Shown: positions 1-8,552 of the stretch, piece by piece
How positions within the stretch are numbered: the stretch's first letter is position 1
Layout: the number at the start of each line of letters is the position of its first letter
NCBI RefSeq assembly: GCF_017545445.1
Contig: NZ_JAFWOM010000175.1
Coordinates: 1-64,000 of the forward strand
DNA: 64,000 nt
Source of the DNA: Fibrobacter sp.
Lineage (GTDB): Bacteria > Fibrobacterota > Fibrobacteria > Fibrobacterales > Fibrobacteraceae
Direction: 5' to 3'
Translations under genes and position numbers: made by a program
Notes under the pieces: model-generated
Seen by the model: the letters and a program-made list of their open reading frames with translations, nothing else
What the model was told of the DNA's origin: nothing
The model's database searches: none

Positions 1-642
1 CTTGCAAACGCCGTGGCTTCTATCATCGACGCTGATCCGGATTGCAAGGGCAAGCTCAAGATGGTGTTCCTCGAGAACTACCGCGTGTCCTTCGCCGAAA
101 AGATCATCCCGGCCGCAGACCTTTCCGAACAGATTTCTACCGCCGGTACCGAAGCTTCGGGTACGGGTAACATGAAGTTTGCTTTGAACGGCGCTCTCAC
201 GATTGGTACGCTCGACGGCGCTAACGTGGAAATGAAGGAAGAAATCGGTGACGACAACATCTTCATCTTCGGTCTCACCGTTGAAGAAGTGACGGACCTC
301 CTCGCTAAGGGTTACCGTCCGCGCGACTTCTACGAAAAAGATGATGATCTCCGCCGCGTGATCGACCTCATCGCTTCTGGCTTCTTCAGCCCGGATCATC
401 CGGAAACCTTCAAGCACATTGCAGAAAAGCTCTTGTCGCATGACCCGTACATGCTCTGCGCAGACTTCCGCAGCTATGTGGATATGCAGAAGAAGGTTGC
501 CGATGCTTACCAGGACAAGAAGCACTGGGCAGAAATGGCAATCCTCAACGTCGCTCGCATGGGCAAGTTCAGTTCTGACCGTACCATCAAGCAGTACGCC
601 GAAGAAATCTGGAACGCCAAGCCGTGCAGCATTGAGCTGTAA
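1..642 (+). CDS. glgP: Glycogen/starch phosphorylase, C-terminal part (5' end outside window)
   Basis: The reading frame is open from base 1, so only the last 213 residues are present. The enzyme phosphorolyses alpha-1,4-glucan to glucose-1-phosphate in the cytoplasm. The pyridoxal-phosphate signature [14 protein letters not shown] is intact, with its lysine in GNMKF, and is preceded by the family-typical [20 protein letters not shown]. The C-terminal helical part ([12 protein letters not shown], then [14 protein letters not shown]) ends as in known phosphorylases, so the 3' end is complete. A terminator hairpin follows 80 bases downstream. Storage-glycogen metabolism fits a cellulolytic anaerobe. 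Confidence 0.96.
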   Translation, partial: LANAVASIIDADPDCKGKLKMVFLENYRVSFAEKIIPAADLSEQISTAGTEASGTGNMKFALNGALTIGTLDGANVEMKEEIGDDNIFIFGLTVEEVTDLLAKGYRPRDFYEKDDDLRRVIDLIASGFFSPDHPETFKHIAEKLLSHDPYMLCADFRSYVDMQKKVADAYQDKKHWAEMAILNVARMGKFSSDRTIKQYAEEIWNAKPCSIEL

Positions 643-721
643 GCTTAGACGAAAGAACGGACCTGCGGTCCTACAGACGAAAGACGAAAGTAGCCGCAGG
701 TTAAAACGTTATTACAGAAGA

Positions 722-749
722 GTTCGCGATGAAAGTCGCGGACTTTTTT
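722..749 (+). terminator. Rho-independent terminator after glgP
   Basis: An 8-bp stem (GTTCGCGA pairing with TCGCGGAC, one G-U) with a short loop is followed directly by six T. It lies 80 bases after the glgP stop codon. Confidence 0.8.
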
Positions 750-860
750 GCATTTTCACTTTTTTGCATTTTCAATTGGGGCTGCGGTGTTGCCGCCCTA
801 TAACGGACGCACGAAGTGCGTGATTCTAATCCTAAAACCTACAACCTATAACCTAACACC

Positions 861-1865
861 TTAAAAAGTCGCGAGTTTTACGGCATCGGCGGAGCTTTGT
901 GCGGCACGGCGGCCCCATTCCGCACAGGCGTGGAGCATGAGCTTCAAAAAGAATTTGTGTTCGTTTTCAAGGGAGTCCGGGACATGCACGACATCGCCGT
1001 TTTCGTCATATTGGGCTAGGCTAACGGAGTAATCGTACGCAGGGCGATTTGCAGTACGGGCAAATTTTACAGACACTGTCCGAACGTCATTTTCGCTGTT
1101 TCGGTCAACAATAAAGTCCAGTACAGCTCCTGCAAAATCGCCTTTTGCAACATTTATCTGCATTTGAGCACGGTCGCCGTTTTTGTTCAGCAAGAACTTT
1201 GAAACCTTCAAATCCTCATAACGGAACATCGAAAGGCAAAGACTCAAATCGTGGACCATCAAATCCAAAGCGACATTCACATCGCGGCAACGCTCGGAAT
1301 AACGGTGCTCCCGGCGAAATTCAAGCTGCACCGGGACTTTCGCAACTTCCTTAGCAAATTCCGCAGCGGTATAATTCTGAGCATCCGCGACGTTCCCGAC
1401 AACGTTTGCATTTTCTGCAACTTTCGCAAATTCGCCCCGAGCCTTCATCGCATGGAGTTCCGCCATAAAATGCTTGCGGAAATTCAAGAACACTGGATTA
1501 AAACATTCCGACTGCGCGACAAACAAAACCACATCGTTGCGGATTGCCAAATCCACAAGCTCTTGAGCGTGTTCTCCCGTGACCGCCAGCGGCTTTTCAA
1601 CGAATACCGAAATTTTGCGTTCCAGACAAAGTTTTGCGTACTGGTAATGCGTTGTCGCCGGAGAAGCGATTACCGCAAAGTCGATTTTTTCACTCGATAA
1701 AAATTCATTCACTAAAGATTCGCGAAGCGACCCGTCATTTTGCAAATCGCTCAAATCGAAAATCTTCAAAAAACACACGCCAGATTTTTCAAAAAAAACA
1801 CGATGGCGTTCGCCCATAGTGCCATCGCCAAACAAGACAGCTTTATAAAATTTATTCAAAATCAT
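861..1865 (-). CDS. Gfo/Idh/MocA-family NAD(P)-dependent oxidoreductase
   Basis: A 334-aa predicted cytoplasmic sugar or sugar-derivative dehydrogenase. The N-terminal Rossmann fold has the dinucleotide loop GDGTMG (residues 13-18), here GxGxxG with Asp at position 2. VIASPATTHYQYA and the EKP motif (residues 90-92, FVEKPLAV), which carries the catalytic lysine of the family, follow. The C-terminal half is the alpha/beta substrate domain. ATG at 1865 is the natural start. The gene lies 21 nt downstream of the PAS-GGDEF gene on the same strand and is probably co-transcribed with it. The substrate cannot be told from sequence. Confidence 0.88.
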   Translation of the reverse strand: MILNKFYKAVLFGDGTMGERHRVFFEKSGVCFLKIFDLSDLQNDGSLRESLVNEFLSSEKIDFAVIASPATTHYQYAKLCLERKISVFVEKPLAVTGEHAQELVDLAIRNDVVLFVAQSECFNPVFLNFRKHFMAELHAMKARGEFAKVAENANVVGNVADAQNYTAAEFAKEVAKVPVQLEFRREHRYSERCRDVNVALDLMVHDLSLCLSMFRYEDLKVSKFLLNKNGDRAQMQINVAKGDFAGAVLDFIVDRNSENDVRTVSVKFARTANRPAYDYSVSLAQYDENGDVVHVPDSLENEHKFFLKLMLHACAEWGRRAAQSSADAVKLATF

Positions 1866-1886
1866 CCATCATCCAAAGAATTGCAA

Positions 1887-2756
1887 TCAACTATTGGGGT
1901 TCGCACGCTTTGTATCTTTATCCATATACATTCGTTTATCAGCAATTTCCATAGCATGCATAAAGCTGAGCGACGGAGACGTCACTTCACAAACGCCAAA
2001 CGATACACTTACAGATTTACCTTTCAGAACTAACGAACGAGAAGCTTCATTTATACAATCAATATATTTTTTGCACTCGTCTTGCGTTGTATTTGGCAGA
2101 ATGACAAGAAATTCGTCCCCGCCCATGCGGAACATCACAGCCTTTTCGGGCAGCTCAGTACGGAAAAGCGAAGCCGTAAGCCTTAAAAATTCATCACCAA
2201 CAACATTTCCATAAGAAGCATTGATATTTTTCAAGCCGTCATAATCCGCAGAAATAACGCACAAAGGATACATATCCGACTTCATGGAATTTGCAATCCA
2301 CTCATCCAAATAATCACGATTGTACAAGCCGGTCATCAAATCAATGTGCGCATACCTATCGAGCTTTTTTTCAAGCATCATTTTTTCAGAGACATCGTTG
2401 ATGAGACCGACAATGCCAATAATATTCCCGTCATTACTTCGCACCGGATTCTTTATCAATTCCAGAAACTCGGTCACACCATCTTGATCGATTTCTATGA
2501 CGTAGCTAGTACCTTTCCCGGTGCGCATGATTTCGCGGTCCTGTTCCATTGCAAGCATGGCATTGTCCTTGTCCTTGCGAATTTCCAGATCCGTTTTACC
2601 GGCAATATCCCATGACGGGTCTTCGGCTCCTTTAAGGTGGCGCCAATAATGAGTAGAAAAGACATACCGGCATTCCGCATCCTTGAAAAAGATATTCGAC
2701 GGAATCTCTTTCAAGATTCTCTTAAACAAGTCGTAATCTATCTTCATCAGTTCCAT
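1887..2756 (-). CDS. PAS-GGDEF diguanylate cyclase
   Basis: Soluble predicted diguanylate cyclase making c-di-GMP. An N-terminal PAS sensor domain (IPSNIFFKDAECRYVF to about residue 125) joins a GGDEF domain whose signature is canonical (RMGGDEFLVILP). No membrane segment is seen, so the signal is probably intracellular, bound by PAS. Two upstream in-frame starts exist (TTG 2786, ATG 2783). I prefer ATG 2756 because GAAGGG sits 6 nt upstream of it, giving a protein that starts MELMKIDYDLF. This is the only one of the window's three cyclases with a classical GGDEF. Confidence 0.87.
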   Translation of the reverse strand: MELMKIDYDLFKRILKEIPSNIFFKDAECRYVFSTHYWRHLKGAEDPSWDIAGKTDLEIRKDKDNAMLAMEQDREIMRTGKGTSYVIEIDQDGVTEFLELIKNPVRSNDGNIIGIVGLINDVSEKMMLEKKLDRYAHIDLMTGLYNRDYLDEWIANSMKSDMYPLCVISADYDGLKNINASYGNVVGDEFLRLTASLFRTELPEKAVMFRMGGDEFLVILPNTTQDECKKYIDCINEASRSLVLKGKSVSVSFGVCEVTSPSLSFMHAMEIADKRMYMDKDTKRANPNS

Positions 2757-2889
2757 GGAATGCCCTTCGTCACCTGAATACATCAATTCTAATTTAATTT
2801 AGCATTCATCACAACCAATTGCAACTCCACCCACAAAGATTTATATTTGAAATTGGAATAATCACGGGTAAGCCCCGCAAGAGGAATTT

Positions 2890-3393
2890 ATGGATATCAA
2901 AAAAACAAACGCCGCCCGCATCTTGGACCGCCAAAAAATTTCATACGAACTTATCCCCTACAAGGTCGATGAAAATGATCTTGGGGCACAGCATGTAGCC
3001 GATAGTCTAGGCGAAGACATCAATCAGGTTTTCAAGACAATTCTCGTCCATGGCGACAAAATCGGCTACCTCATTTGCGTAGTGCCCGGCAACCTCGAAG
3101 TGGATTTGAAGGGAGCCGCAAAAGTAAGTGGCAACAAGAAAATCGAAACCGTCCCGCTCAAGGATTTGACCCCGCTCACTGGTTACATTCGCGGCGGTTG
3201 CAGCCCGCTCGGCCTCAAGAAAAACTTTCCCATTTTCATCCACGAAACGGCCATGCAGTTCCCGTACATCTACGTAAGCGCAGGCGAACGCGGACTCCAG
3301 CTGAAAGTGGCCCCGGCAGATTTGGTCAAGGCAACACGAGCGACGGTTGGCGTAATTGCTCGCATCCACCCCGAAGAACCGGACGCAAAGTAA
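2890..3393 (+). CDS. ybaK: YbaK/EbsC-type Cys-tRNA(Pro) deacylase
   Basis: A 167-aa protein of the YbaK/ProX editing family, which hydrolyses Cys-tRNA(Pro) mischarged by prolyl-tRNA synthetase. Family features are the N-terminal NAARILDRQKISYELIPY, the central VFKTILVHGD and KVSGNKKIETV, and the loop LTGYIRGGCSPLGLKK that closes the active site. It starts at ATG 2890 behind AGAGGAA. It stands alone, divergent from the oxidoreductase genes and 24 nt ahead of the GH16 gene. Length matches the usual 155-165 aa. Confidence 0.92.
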   Translation: MDIKKTNAARILDRQKISYELIPYKVDENDLGAQHVADSLGEDINQVFKTILVHGDKIGYLICVVPGNLEVDLKGAAKVSGNKKIETVPLKDLTPLTGYIRGGCSPLGLKKNFPIFIHETAMQFPYIYVSAGERGLQLKVAPADLVKATRATVGVIARIHPEEPDAK

Positions 3394-3417
3394 TTTAGAA
3401 TAAAGGATGGTTTGGTC

Positions 3418-4581
3418 ATGTTTTTTAAGTTCAAAAAAATTCGTGCAGTAACAAGAATCGCTACGGCAAGTTTCATCGCCTGCTTTGCCGCATGTTCCGA
3501 CGATTCTTCGAACGCACTTGCTCCGGTGAGTACAGCGGAATCATCGTTCAGTTCGAATCATTCCGCTCCGGCCCCGGAATCCTCAAGTTCGAGTCATTCC
3601 ACACCCGCCCCGGAATCTTCGAGCTTCCAGAATGACAATTCTTCTTCAAGCGTGTCTTCGTCATCCATGAACGTTCCCACGTCGTCATCCACGATTCTTT
3701 ATACGATTTCGTCATCCTCGGAGCGAAGCGGAGGGGATCCATCCAGCAGCAGTAAGACAGATGGCGGCTCGGAGGCAGCCATGACGAGTAGCAGTAGCCG
3801 TCATTCCGCACCCGCCACGGAATCGTCTAGCAGTTCCCAAAGTAAAGAACCAGTCGAAACGTACCTCTGGAACGACGAATTCGACGGCGACGCAATCGAT
3901 ACAAGCAAATGGAGTTTCGAAATCGGCACGGGTGCAAGCGGCTGGGGAAACAACGAATGGGAATATTACACGGACCGCAAAGAAAACGCCTACATCAAGG
4001 ACGGTGTTTTGCATATTCGTGCGCAAAAAGAAGATTACAAGGGTTCCAAGTACACCTCCGCACGCATGATTACCAAGGGCAAGTTTGCTTTCACGTACGG
4101 CACCGTAGAAGCCCGCATCGCACTTCCGACCGGCAAGGGAATCTGGCCTGCTTTCTGGATGCTCGGTCAAAACATCGATGAAGTCAGCTGGCCCGCATGC
4201 GGCGAAATCGACATCATCGAAGCCATCAACAGCGAAAACATCGTCTATGGCACACATCACTGGCAATACAACGGCAACCACGCCAGCTACGGAAACAACA
4301 CCAAGGACTACTACGGCACAAGCAAGGAACTCGACATCACGCAGTTCCATACGTACAAGATGGTCTGGAACGAAAAGCTCATCGCCATGTACGTCGATGA
4401 CTTCAAGTATCAGGAAATCGATATCGAGAATGCGAAAGACGGAATCGAAGCTTTCCACAAGCCGCAATTCTTTATACTAAACGTTGCCGTCGCAGGCAGC
4501 TGGCCCGGTTTTGAAGTCGATGATACGCAATTTCCGAACGAAATGCTCGTGGATTATATTAGAGTAGGAAGTAGACAGTAG
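3418..4581 (+). CDS. Secreted lipoprotein GH16 endo-beta-glucanase (laminarinase/lichenase type)
   Basis: A 387-aa predicted lipoprotein hydrolysing beta-1,3 or mixed-linkage beta-glucan at the cell surface. The signal peptide ends with a lipobox (FAAC, Cys26). Residues 27-145 are a Ser/Pro-rich linker. The GH16 catalytic domain covers residues 150-387 and has the ExDxxE signature GEIDIIEA, with nucleophile Glu263, Asp265 and acid/base Glu268. WGNNEWEYYTDRKEN is typical of the laminarinase-like branch. ATG 3418 is 10 nt after AAGGA and is preferred over TTG 3412. The linker contains a copy of a dispersed intergenic repeat at 3710-3745. Confidence 0.93.
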   Translation: MFFKFKKIRAVTRIATASFIACFAACSDDSSNALAPVSTAESSFSSNHSAPAPESSSSSHSTPAPESSSFQNDNSSSSVSSSSMNVPTSSSTILYTISSSSERSGGDPSSSSKTDGGSEAAMTSSSSRHSAPATESSSSSQSKEPVETYLWNDEFDGDAIDTSKWSFEIGTGASGWGNNEWEYYTDRKENAYIKDGVLHIRAQKEDYKGSKYTSARMITKGKFAFTYGTVEARIALPTGKGIWPAFWMLGQNIDEVSWPACGEIDIIEAINSENIVYGTHHWQYNGNHASYGNNTKDYYGTSKELDITQFHTYKMVWNEKLIAMYVDDFKYQEIDIENAKDGIEAFHKPQFFILNVAVAGSWPGFEVDDTQFPNEMLVDYIRVGSRQ

Positions 4582-4607
4582 ACGGTAGGCAGTGGTTAGT
4601 AAGCAGC

Positions 4608-4663
4608 AGGTATGGGGTTTGGGCACGGGGCTCACGCCCCTTTGGGGTATGAGGTATGGGCGT
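4608..4663. repeat. Dispersed repeat (GGTATGGGG family), copy 1, with a hairpin
   Basis: The GGTATGGGG phrase stands on both sides of a GC-rich hairpin (GGGGC-TCAC-GCCCC followed by TTT), which may also end GH16 transcription. Related copies, with a different hairpin in the middle, occur at 22823-22859 and, inverted, at 61785-61832. Confidence 0.55.
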
Positions 4664-4738
4664 TTGTAATAGGAAACGTTCAAAGTCTCGCAAAGCGAAG
4701 CGTGCTCATAGCCGACACCTAGCCCACATTAGCTTCTC

Positions 4739-5431
4739 TCATAATAAAATGTTTAAATCAACACACCTTATTTCTTGCGGTGCGTTTTTGCCGTTATTCT
4801 TCATGCAATACGCATGACGATAGCCGTCGTGCAAATCGATTTCACGGAATGTGTATTCTAGCCGCATTCCGCCATGATCCAGCGAAATATTTTCGTAATC
4901 ATCGACATGCAAAGCGAATTTATCCGGCATGAGAGACATCCCGCGACCGGTCACTTTCATATAACATTCCTTGAGCGTCCACAACCTGTAAAAAGCCTCC
5001 GTCTGCATTTCGAGCGATTCAAAATGCTTAATCCATGCCGATTCTTCGGGCAAGAAAAAACGTTCGGCAAGACGTCCGCGGTTGCCTTTGATAATCTCGA
5101 CATCGCACCCCACTTCAAAAGGCGAAATCACGCACATCACGCGTTCGCCTGAATGGGATAAATTAAAATGGATTCCGGGGCAATCCGCCAAGAACGGCTT
5201 TTCGTTTTCGCCATACGCGATGCGTTCGTCAGCGCCGGCCAAGCCCGCCTCTTCGCACGCTTTGCGGAGCAAAAGTCCAACGCCCAGCGACTGCATTTTT
5301 CCCTTGGGAAACTTGAACGACATCACTTTCCTTTGGCGGTATCCGGGAACCGCTTTCAGCAATTTTTCAAAAACAGAGGAATCCTTCAATACAGAAATAT
5401 CGGCGATGTAAATTCGAGTCGTCTCTAGCAT
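4739..5431 (-). CDS. 4'-phosphopantetheinyl transferase (Sfp type)
   Basis: A 230-aa enzyme that transfers phosphopantetheine from CoA to a serine of acyl- or peptidyl-carrier proteins. Visible motifs are NLSHS (residues 90-94), the metal-binding GCDVE (108-112) and WTLKECYMK (151-159), the three conserved Sfp blocks. ATG 5431 is chosen. The open frame runs on upstream, but those codons (Ile/Phe-rich) lie in AT-rich intergenic DNA. No carrier-protein or synthase gene is adjacent, so it may serve fatty-acid synthesis or a distant pathway. It diverges from the rubredoxin gene. Confidence 0.9.
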   Translation of the reverse strand: MLETTRIYIADISVLKDSSVFEKLLKAVPGYRQRKVMSFKFPKGKMQSLGVGLLLRKACEEAGLAGADERIAYGENEKPFLADCPGIHFNLSHSGERVMCVISPFEVGCDVEIIKGNRGRLAERFFLPEESAWIKHFESLEMQTEAFYRLWTLKECYMKVTGRGMSLMPDKFALHVDDYENISLDHGGMRLEYTFREIDLHDGYRHAYCMKNNGKNAPQEIRCVDLNILL

Positions 5432-5508
5432 AAAAAAAATATAAAAACTGATTTTCTCATTTATAATTATATAGATTAAAAGCAACACCATTTAGCAAGG
5501 AGAAATAC

Positions 5509-5670
5509 ATGTCCAAATACAAATGCGAACCCTGCGGTTACATTTACGACCCTGCAGTCGGTGACCCTGACAACGGAATCGCACCCGGCACCGCCTTTGA
5601 AGATTTGCCGGAAGACTGGGTTTGCCCGGTTTGCGGAGTCGGCAAAGAAGAATTTGTCAAAGAAGCCTAA
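5509..5670 (+). CDS. Rubredoxin, 53 aa
   Basis: A small iron-sulfur electron carrier. The two Cys pairs that bind Fe are present: [11 protein letters not shown] near the N-terminus and VCPVCGVGK near the C-terminus. The typical core [20 protein letters not shown] lies between them. It starts at ATG 5509 behind a strong AAGGAGA and is followed by a terminator. It is a single-gene unit. In strict anaerobes such proteins commonly feed oxygen/superoxide detoxification or other redox enzymes, but no partner is adjacent. Confidence 0.97.
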   Translation: MSKYKCEPCGYIYDPAVGDPDNGIAPGTAFEDLPEDWVCPVCGVGKEEFVKEA

Positions 5671-5687
5671 CGTCATTCAATTTTTCG

Positions 5688-5714
5688 CCGGGGTCTATGA
5701 CACCCGGTTTTTTT
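5688..5714 (+). terminator. Terminator after rubredoxin
   Basis: CCGGGGT pairs with ACCCGG (one bulged G), followed by seven T, 18 nt after the rubredoxin stop. Confidence 0.75.
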
Positions 5715-5744
5715 ATAAATATCTCGAAAAAAGCATTTTAATCT

Positions 5745-5773
5745 TTGACAGAACCATAACGTTAACGTATCTT
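5745..5773 (+). promoter_or_regulatory. Sigma70-like promoter for the 902-aa lipoprotein gene
   Basis: Consensus TTGACA (5745-5750) is separated by exactly 17 bp from TATCTT (5768-5773). The start codon of the next gene is 30 nt further on. TAACGTTA is a palindrome within the spacer. Confidence 0.55.
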
Positions 5774-5802
5774 ATACTGTCAAAAAAGGGATTATAATTT
5801 TT

Positions 5803-8511
5803 ATGAAAAGGATTTTTGCAATACTTTGTGCAAGTTTTTTAGTGTACTGTTCTGACAACGGAACGTCATCGCAGTCTACACCGTATTTTTTTCTGCAAGA
5901 AGATTCAAAACATGCCGACATGATACTTGTATCCCCTAAAGATTCTACTGTAAAGCTAAATTCCAAGCTCACTGTTGAATTTACTTATAATTTTTCTATC
6001 GGCAAGCACGAAGTCACATGTGGGGAATACGCAAATTTTATAAAAAATACATCTTGCAAAGATCCCGAAATCCCTATAGCAGATATAACCTTCTATGACG
6101 CCATCCTTTTCGCCAACGAAAAAAGCAAAAGTGAAAATCTAGATACCGCATACACTTATACTAGCGCCGCCTTTGATTTCGAAGGGCACTGCACGGGCAT
6201 GGTGGGTTACGAATTCCATGCCGACCGTGACGCATACAGACTCCCCACAGAAGCAGAATGGACGTTAGTCGCATTACAAAGCTGGGCACCACAAAACGCC
6301 TGGACTGTCGAAAAATCGGGCTATACAATGCATCTCTCTTGCACCGCAGACACGCTTAACGGATTCTGCGATTTTGCAGGGAACGCCATGGAATGGGTCA
6401 ACGACTGGATGGGAGAATTTCAAGACACGGTCATTGCAAATTATGCAGGCGCGCCAGACGGAGGAAACATCGGCGAACGAGTCGTCAAAGGTGGAAGCAT
6501 CCGCAACGAAGCCTCCAAAATATCCCTCGACAACCGCAGCGACGTTTACACAGTCACCTCTTCAACAAGAACATATTACATCGGATTTAGACTTGCCTTC
6601 GGCAAAATTCCTAATGCAGTATGGATGAACACAAAAGGCAGCTTAACAACGCAGCCCATCAATGTTCTATCGACATCCGCACAATTAAAAAAATCCACAA
6701 AGACACACCTCAACAAGCTTGTTTTCCGCAACGATGAAACCGGCAATATAGCCTTTATCAATTTCGCAAACGGGAAACCCATTGTCAAGGATATCGAAAA
6801 TACGCCTAACGCTTACCACCCCACACTATCGCCGGACGGAAAATTTGTCGCATATTCAACAAAGTACGAAGGCATTCCCGGAACATCGGAAATTTACGTA
6901 CAAAGCGTTGATTCCGTTCATGCAAAAAAAATAAAACTCAATGTCAAAAGCGCTGCAATTCCGCGTTGGCGGGTCGTCGATGCCGACACCCAAATCGTTT
7001 ACGTCACAAGCGCAGACAACAACTCCGACGAAACCAATTGGAAAAAAGAATCCACATGGAGCGTCTCTTTTGCCAAAGGAAAATTCGGTACACCCAAAAA
7101 GATTTTTGAAGGCACATTCAATGGAGGCGTAAGTAAAGACGGCAAACACGCCGTTTCAGGAGCTCGCTTGCTCCGCGCAAACGTAAACGGCAAAAACAAA
7201 ACGTGGTACAACAAAGAACAAGCTTGCAACGCTTCGCTCTCGGAAATTACAAAGCAAACGCTATTCCTTGATTTTGCAAGCAAAACCGGAAAGGATTTCG
7301 CCGGCAGCAAATATTCAGTGCACGAGCAACTATTAATTGCGGACAGCACCGGAAAACTTGTAAAAATGATTCCGGCCCCCAAGGGCTACACATTCGACCA
7401 TACAGAATGGGTCCGCAACAGTTCTAACCTCGCCACAGCAACACTCCAAAACGCAGACGGCTACCACACCAAAATCGTACTCGTCAACACGAAGGATTCC
7501 AGCATCACGGAAATCGCAAGCGGAGCGGAACTGTGGCACCCGGAATTATGGACCGGCACACTGCAAAATTTCGAAACAACGCTGAACGTCGATAGCGCCG
7601 GCATGTACGAACTCAACTCCCCGTTCACAGGAGATTTAAGTCCCATGAAAACGCGCTACGATTTGGAAATGCTCTATAAATATCGCGATTCCATCAATGT
7701 TCTCGTATCCGGTTCTTCAAGATCATGGGCGGGAATAAGTCCACTTGTGTTAAACAAGAGAAAAGGAATTTTTTCCATCAACGCAGCAAATCCCGCTGTT
7801 GATTTATCAGTCGCAAAACGTCTTCTGCTAAATTACGGAGTCAATTTATTACCCAAATTAAAAGTCGTCGCCGTCTCACTTGACTTAGATATTATCTTCC
7901 AGCGGTATTACGACACGGCCAATTATTGGGATTACATTTGTCTAAAATCTACGGGATTTGTCTATGACGAAGCCCATGATTTTTGGAAAGACGGGTATCC
8001 CCAAGGCTTGTACGAACTGACTCACGATTCTTACGGTTCCGACGAGCAAAGCCGTCAAGACGAACAAGAAAGACTCGGCTACAAATACACGCCAGATGCA
8101 GGATGGCAAGGAAGCCCCGTAAATGTGGATTCCACGTACATGGACGGAATCTTGTCAAACCCAGAAGAAGCGCTAGTTAAAGAAATCGAGGATATCGTCA
8201 AGGAAGCCGAAAGCAAAAAAATTCACCTCATCGGAATCATCTTTCCGCAATCTCCGGACTATAAGGAAACAGGCGCTTTCGGACGCTACGGATTACGCCG
8301 TTCTGTAGCAGAGAAAATGATAAAGCGCATCAAAAAATACGAAGAAAAATACTCTCATTTTATACTGATGGACGAAAATAAAATGGGAAGCCATGACTAC
8401 GATGACGAAAAAGCATTCAACAGCGACCATCTTTCGTACAAAGGTGCAGAAAAACTGACAAAGCGTCTGGATTCATTGATCCAAACACTAGAAATCAATT
8501 GGGATAAATAG
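5803..8511 (+). CDS. Giant lipoprotein: FGE-like + beta-propeller + SGNH-like domains (TIGR02171-type)
   Basis: A 902-aa predicted lipoprotein (signal MKRIFAILCASFLVYC, Cys16). Three regions can be seen. About residues 60-270 resemble the formylglycine-generating-enzyme fold (IGKHEVTCGEYANFI, YRLPTEAEWT, FAGNAMEWVNDW, YYIGFRLAFG). About 300-620 look like TolB/PD40-type propeller blades (HPTLSPDGKFVAYS, SEIYVQS). The C-terminal third has SGNH-hydrolase-like blocks: VLVSGSSRSW as block I and SDHLSYKGAEKL as the terminal Asp-x-x-His block. The architecture agrees with the Fibrobacter paralogous family TIGR02171, of unknown function. The catalytic Cys pair of true FGE is not evident. Surface location is inferred. 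Confidence 0.82.
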   Translation: MKRIFAILCASFLVYCSDNGTSSQSTPYFFLQEDSKHADMILVSPKDSTVKLNSKLTVEFTYNFSIGKHEVTCGEYANFIKNTSCKDPEIPIADITFYDAILFANEKSKSENLDTAYTYTSAAFDFEGHCTGMVGYEFHADRDAYRLPTEAEWTLVALQSWAPQNAWTVEKSGYTMHLSCTADTLNGFCDFAGNAMEWVNDWMGEFQDTVIANYAGAPDGGNIGERVVKGGSIRNEASKISLDNRSDVYTVTSSTRTYYIGFRLAFGKIPNAVWMNTKGSLTTQPINVLSTSAQLKKSTKTHLNKLVFRNDETGNIAFINFANGKPIVKDIENTPNAYHPTLSPDGKFVAYSTKYEGIPGTSEIYVQSVDSVHAKKIKLNVKSAAIPRWRVVDADTQIVYVTSADNNSDETNWKKESTWSVSFAKGKFGTPKKIFEGTFNGGVSKDGKHAVSGARLLRANVNGKNKTWYNKEQACNASLSEITKQTLFLDFASKTGKDFAGSKYSVHEQLLIADSTGKLVKMIPAPKGYTFDHTEWVRNSSNLATATLQNADGYHTKIVLVNTKDSSITEIASGAELWHPELWTGTLQNFETTLNVDSAGMYELNSPFTGDLSPMKTRYDLEMLYKYRDSINVLVSGSSRSWAGISPLVLNKRKGIFSINAANPAVDLSVAKRLLLNYGVNLLPKLKVVAVSLDLDIIFQRYYDTANYWDYICLKSTGFVYDEAHDFWKDGYPQGLYELTHDSYGSDEQSRQDEQERLGYKYTPDAGWQGSPVNVDSTYMDGILSNPEEALVKEIEDIVKEAESKKIHLIGIIFPQSPDYKETGAFGRYGLRRSVAEKMIKRIKKYEEKYSHFILMDENKMGSHDYDDEKAFNSDHLSYKGAEKLTKRLDSLIQTLEINWDK

Positions 8512-8518
8512 AAGAAAT

Positions 8519-8539
8519 GCCGGTCAAGAACCGGCGTTT
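8519..8539 (+). terminator. Terminator after the 902-aa lipoprotein gene
   Basis: GCCGGT-CAAGA-ACCGGC stem-loop followed by GTTTT, 8 nt after the stop codon. It also sits between two convergent genes. Confidence 0.7.
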
Positions 8540-8552
8540 TCCATAAAAATAA

